A DNA stretch of 64,000 bases from Streptomyces sp. NBC_00448 (GTDB lineage: Bacteria > Actinomycetota > Actinomycetes > Streptomycetales > Streptomycetaceae). The notes below the pieces were generated by a model that did no database searches, had not been told where the DNA came from, and was given only the letters and a program-made list of their open reading frames with translations. Position numbers and translations under genes: made by a program. Location of the stretch: assembly GCF_036014115.1 (NCBI RefSeq), contig NZ_CP107913.1, positions 5,379,001 through 5,443,000 of the forward strand. The letters run 5' to 3'. Numbering within the stretch: position 1 is the stretch's first letter; each line of letters opens with the position of its first letter. This document shows, piece by piece, positions 61,382 through 64,000 of the stretch.

Positions 61382-61987
61382 ATGGCCGGGAAGAAGCAGT
61401 TCGATGTGGACACCGCGCTCGATGCGGCGATGGTCCGGTTCTGGCGAGCCGGATACGCCGACACCTCCCTCGACGACCTCTCCAGGGCGACCGGACTGAA
61501 CCGCAGTTCCATCTACTCCTCGCTCGGCGACAAGGACACGCTCTACCTGCGCTGCCTGGACCGCTACGCCACGCGGTACGGAGGCAGGTACGACCAGGCC
61601 CTCTCGGCCGCGTCCGAGGAACCGCTGCGGGCGGTACGGGCCTTCTTCGAGGTCACGCTCGCGCGCATCGCCGACCCCGACGTGCCGGACGGATGCCTGG
61701 TCGCCCAGACCGCGATGGCGGTACCGGTGCTTAACCCCGCCATCGCCGCGCGCGCGATCGAAGCCCTGGCCATGCAGCGCACCCGGCTGCGGACCGCCCT
61801 GGCCGCCGCGGACCTGGCCGACTCCGATGCCGACGCCTTCGCCGTCCACCTCGCGGCGGTCAACCAGTCGCTGGCCGTGATGAGCAGAGCCGGCACGAGC
61901 CGCCGGCAACTCCACACGATCGTCGACATCAGCATCAGCGCACTCGCCCGCGCACTCCCCACCCCGACCCCCACTCCCAACCCCTGA
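61382..61987 (+). CDS. TetR-family transcriptional regulator
   Basis: The start is set at the ATG at 61382 (MAGKKQFDVDTALDAAMVRF); the preceding GTG codon is equally possible. The 201-residue protein has the TetR helix-turn-helix (GYADTSLDDLSRATGLNRSS, IYSSLGDKDTLYLRCL) and an all-helical ligand domain with a Cys in PDGCLVAQTA, a pattern common in the AcrR/TetR_C_16-like group. It is divergent from the hydrolase gene and should bind the palindrome between them. Confidence 0.88.
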   Translation: MAGKKQFDVDTALDAAMVRFWRAGYADTSLDDLSRATGLNRSSIYSSLGDKDTLYLRCLDRYATRYGGRYDQALSAASEEPLRAVRAFFEVTLARIADPDVPDGCLVAQTAMAVPVLNPAIAARAIEALAMQRTRLRTALAAADLADSDADAFAVHLAAVNQSLAVMSRAGTSRRQLHTIVDISISALARALPTPTPTPNP

Positions 61988-62036
61988 GCCCAGAGCCCGT
62001 CGACGCCTCACCGCCCGTCGTCGCCGTCGGTCGGGT

Positions 62037-62482
62037 GTGGAAACCGTTTCGTTCACCGACCTGTCCAGAAAACCGAAGGCCGTGGCTGCCAAGGCTGCCG
62101 CGTTGGGCCGCCTGCGTGTCACGCATCGTGATGCGCCCGACATGGTGCTGACCACCGCTGCCCACGCAGAGCGCGCCGAAGAGAACCTGACCACAGCCTC
62201 ACGGCTGTTCCTTGCGCTGATGAAGCAGGACGAAGGCGCGCGGTCGCTGCTGCTCGCGCTGCCCGAGGTTTTTCCCTGGGTGCGCCACCTGGACGGCGAG
62301 GAAGTGCGTGAGTTCACCGTGGAACTCCTGGACGCGCTTTCCGACGCCGCCGAACTGGGCGCCCTGGAGGCGGTTCACCGCGCGGGCGACTGCTCGCATC
62401 AATGCCGACCCTGACCAGCTCAGGGAGGCGCAGCGCCCGCTGGGGCGGCATCGATCTCGGCCCGGTCGAGGTGCACGAGTGA
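62037..62482 (+). pseudogene. antitoxin-like gene with frameshifts
   Basis: The first part (GTG start; ETVSFTDLSRKPKAVAAKAA, then a SRLFLALMKQDEGARSLLLA segment) looks like a Streptomyces antitoxin of the prevent-host-death class. Near 62390 the frame is lost. Homologous sequence continues in a second frame (ARINADPDQLREAQRPLG) and then a third (GIDLGPVEVHE and stop at 62482). At least two indels are needed, so it is broken or badly sequenced. Confidence 0.65.
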
Positions 62483-62800
62483 GCCCGAAGAAGGGTGATC
62501 GGGTGAGCGTCCCGCCCCTGACGGGCTGGAATGTCATCCACGGGACGACGGAGCCGCCACCGGGTGGGAGGAGCTGTGCCGGGTGGCTCTGCCCAACGCT
62601 CACCGCTGTCTCGAATCCCTGCGCACCGACCCCCTGTCGCGGGCGAACTGGAACCGGCAGCACCAGCTCCGCGGTCGCCATGCCACCAGGGAATGGAAAG
62701 GCTCCGAGCTTGAGCAGTGGGAGTACGAGATCACCAGCGGCGGCCGCGTCCGCTACCTGGTCAGCCCACAGACCTCGACCGTGATCCTGGTCTACGCCTC
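62479..62800 (+). pseudogene. toxin-like gene with frameshift
   Basis: GTG start overlapping the antitoxin end; SPKKGDRVSVPPLTGWNVIH, then a frameshift near 62552. It continues in the next frame as WEELCRVALPNAHRCLESLR to GSELEQWEYEITSGGRVRYL and VSPQTSTVILVYASP. This is the pattern of the partner toxin commonly found with that antitoxin in Streptomyces. The normal C-terminus is missing, and the frame runs on into unrelated sequence. Confidence 0.65.
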
Positions 62801-62816
62801 GCCGCCGTCGAGGCTG

Positions 62817-63961
62817 TCACTCGGCGAGCGACTGGTGCGCGATGAGTTCGGAACGGGTCAGCTCCAGCAGTCGGCCCACCCAGTTCCGTCCGCGACTGTC
62901 CGAGGCGTCTCGCCAGAAGGGGGAGTCGGACAACCCGGTGTAGCGGATGGGATGGTGGCGTCGCCGGTGGAGACGAGGATCTCGGCGAGTTCGATGTGCT
63001 GGGCGAACTTTGCCCGCAGCAGGCCGGCCATCACGGCGAGCCGAACGCTGGGCCAGCCTGCTCGCCGGCTCGCGCGTCCCCCCAGGTCATGCGCCTCCCG
63101 GGCGGTGGGAGCGTCTGCTATCTGCCGACGATCGGTGGCATTGGCTGCGGACAGGGACCAGTATCCGTGAAGTACGGAGGGGTAGGACTCGCCCGCGAAC
63201 CGTACGGACGCTGGAAAGTCGTTGCGCAGAACGAACAGTCCCAGTTCTTCGGGCCAGCCTCGCGGATAGACGGTCTCGTGCAAGGTGACGGCCGGGCCGG
63301 TGCCCTCGTGGGGGTCGTCCGCGTGTTGCACAGCGCGTTGCTCCTGCGCCCGTGCAACTCCCTCGTCTCCGCGGTTGAAATAGTCCAGGGCTGACTGGTG
63401 CATGTCCTCCGTCACCACTGGACCGTCACCGTCGACAGGCTTGCCCAACTCGGTGAGCAGGACCCGCAGGGGACGGTCCTGGCGGTCCATGTCGCCGAGA
63501 ACGTAGATGCGCAGGTGCGGCGGTACGGCCAGATATGCGTCCCGCAACAGGGCGCGACGCTCTTCGGACGGACCCTGCTGGTAGCGCCGGATAGCCTCCC
63601 AGCAGCGTTCGCCTGCGGTTGATCGGCCGCTCAGCTCTTCGATCCGGTCGGCGACCTCCGCGAGGAATCCCTCGGGAGCCAGCGGTTCGCCGTGCCGTGA
63701 AAGCCACTTCGACGGTTCGGCGGCCAGCGGGGTGATGCCAGGCTTGGTCGGGGAGAGCATTTCCGATGCCAGCAACTTCTTCAGGCCGGCCAAGTCGGTC
63801 CGGTCCCCGCACATGATCGCGCCGTCGGCATAGACGATCAGATCGTTCACGAACCACTCTGCCTCTCGGCGATGACGCCGCCATACGTGGCACCAGGCCC
63901 CGTCGATCCGTTCCCCGTCCACCATCCGATACGTCGGTCGCCGCCACGTCATGGGCCGCAC
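62817..63961 (-). pseudogene. NADAR-domain-like protein gene with 5-bp duplication
   Basis: The reading frame starts near the right edge (MTWRRPTYRMVDGERIDGAW) with an uncharacterised N-terminal half and a C-terminal NADAR/DUF1768-like domain (FPASVRFAGESYPSVLHGYW, REAHDLGG, KFAQHIELAEILVSTGDATI). A tandem CCATC duplication at about 62948-62957 (in + strand coordinates) shifts the frame. In the restored frame the domain ends normally (YTGLSDSPFWRDASDSRGRN, WVGRLLELTRSELIAHQ) at 62817; unrepaired, translation stops at 62858. NADAR proteins cleave ADP-ribose or riboflavin-type N-glycosides and occur in phage-defence contexts. Confidence 0.7.
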
Positions 63962-64000
63962 GCTACCGTCTGCTCACGGGCTTCTGACGAGCACAAGCGT

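Overview
The window is high-GC actinobacterial DNA, most likely from Streptomyces or a close relative. Supporting signs are GTG starts, GGAGG-type ribosome sites, the dnaK-grpE-dnaJ-hspR operon with HspR operators (HAIR), a DasR-like site upstream of a chitinase, many secreted peptidases, and a polyketide/peptide pathway.

Layout. 0-4 kb: sugar-acid/xylan-type catabolism (ABC lipoprotein fragment, LacI regulator, enolase-superfamily dehydratase, CE7-like esterase). 4-11 kb: a TrmB/LuxR-type regulator divergent from a giant secreted S53 peptidase, then a GH18 chitinase with a DasR-like site. 11-15 kb: accessory DNA with two copies of a terminator plus tRNA-Gly 3'-end block, a PIN/Phd toxin-antitoxin pair, a decayed second copy of the toxin, a two-repeat CRISPR relic and a secreted-repeat lipoprotein. 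15-20 kb: a second regulator of the same type, facing a secreted S8 peptidase. 20-36 kb: a polycyclic tetramate macrolactam (PTM) cluster on the minus strand. In transcription order it holds a sterol-desaturase-like hydroxylase, a 3114-residue iterative PKS-NRPS, two phytoene-desaturase-like flavoenzymes, a medium-chain reductase and a Rieske oxygenase, which sits where known clusters carry a P450.

36-42 kb: a small secreted protein, a frameshifted tyrosine integrase, and a tRNA-Gly island. An intact tRNA-Gly(CCC) at 42 kb and a 44-bp direct repeat of its 3' end at 38.1 kb bracket a LysR / SnoaL-like / quinone-reductase block, which is itself flanked by two inverted transposase remnants. 42-48 kb: core genes (zinc-ribbon protein, dcd, DUF2000, Yip1-like membrane protein, DsbA-like lipoprotein, large Fe-S oxidoreductase). 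48-59 kb: the heat-shock region, with dnaK-grpE-dnaJ-hspR and clpB-ybjN under three HAIR sites, plus a P450 divergent from clpB. 59-64 kb: GNAT, PASTA-like secreted protein, a hydrolase/TetR pair around a perfect palindrome, and a decayed toxin-antitoxin module facing a frameshifted NADAR-type gene.

The most distinctive content is the PTM cluster with its Rieske enzyme. The A-domain specificity residues I read, DVGEIGSIDK, match the known ornithine code, and ornithine is the PTM amino acid. Next is the layered mobile-element debris built on tRNA-Gly.
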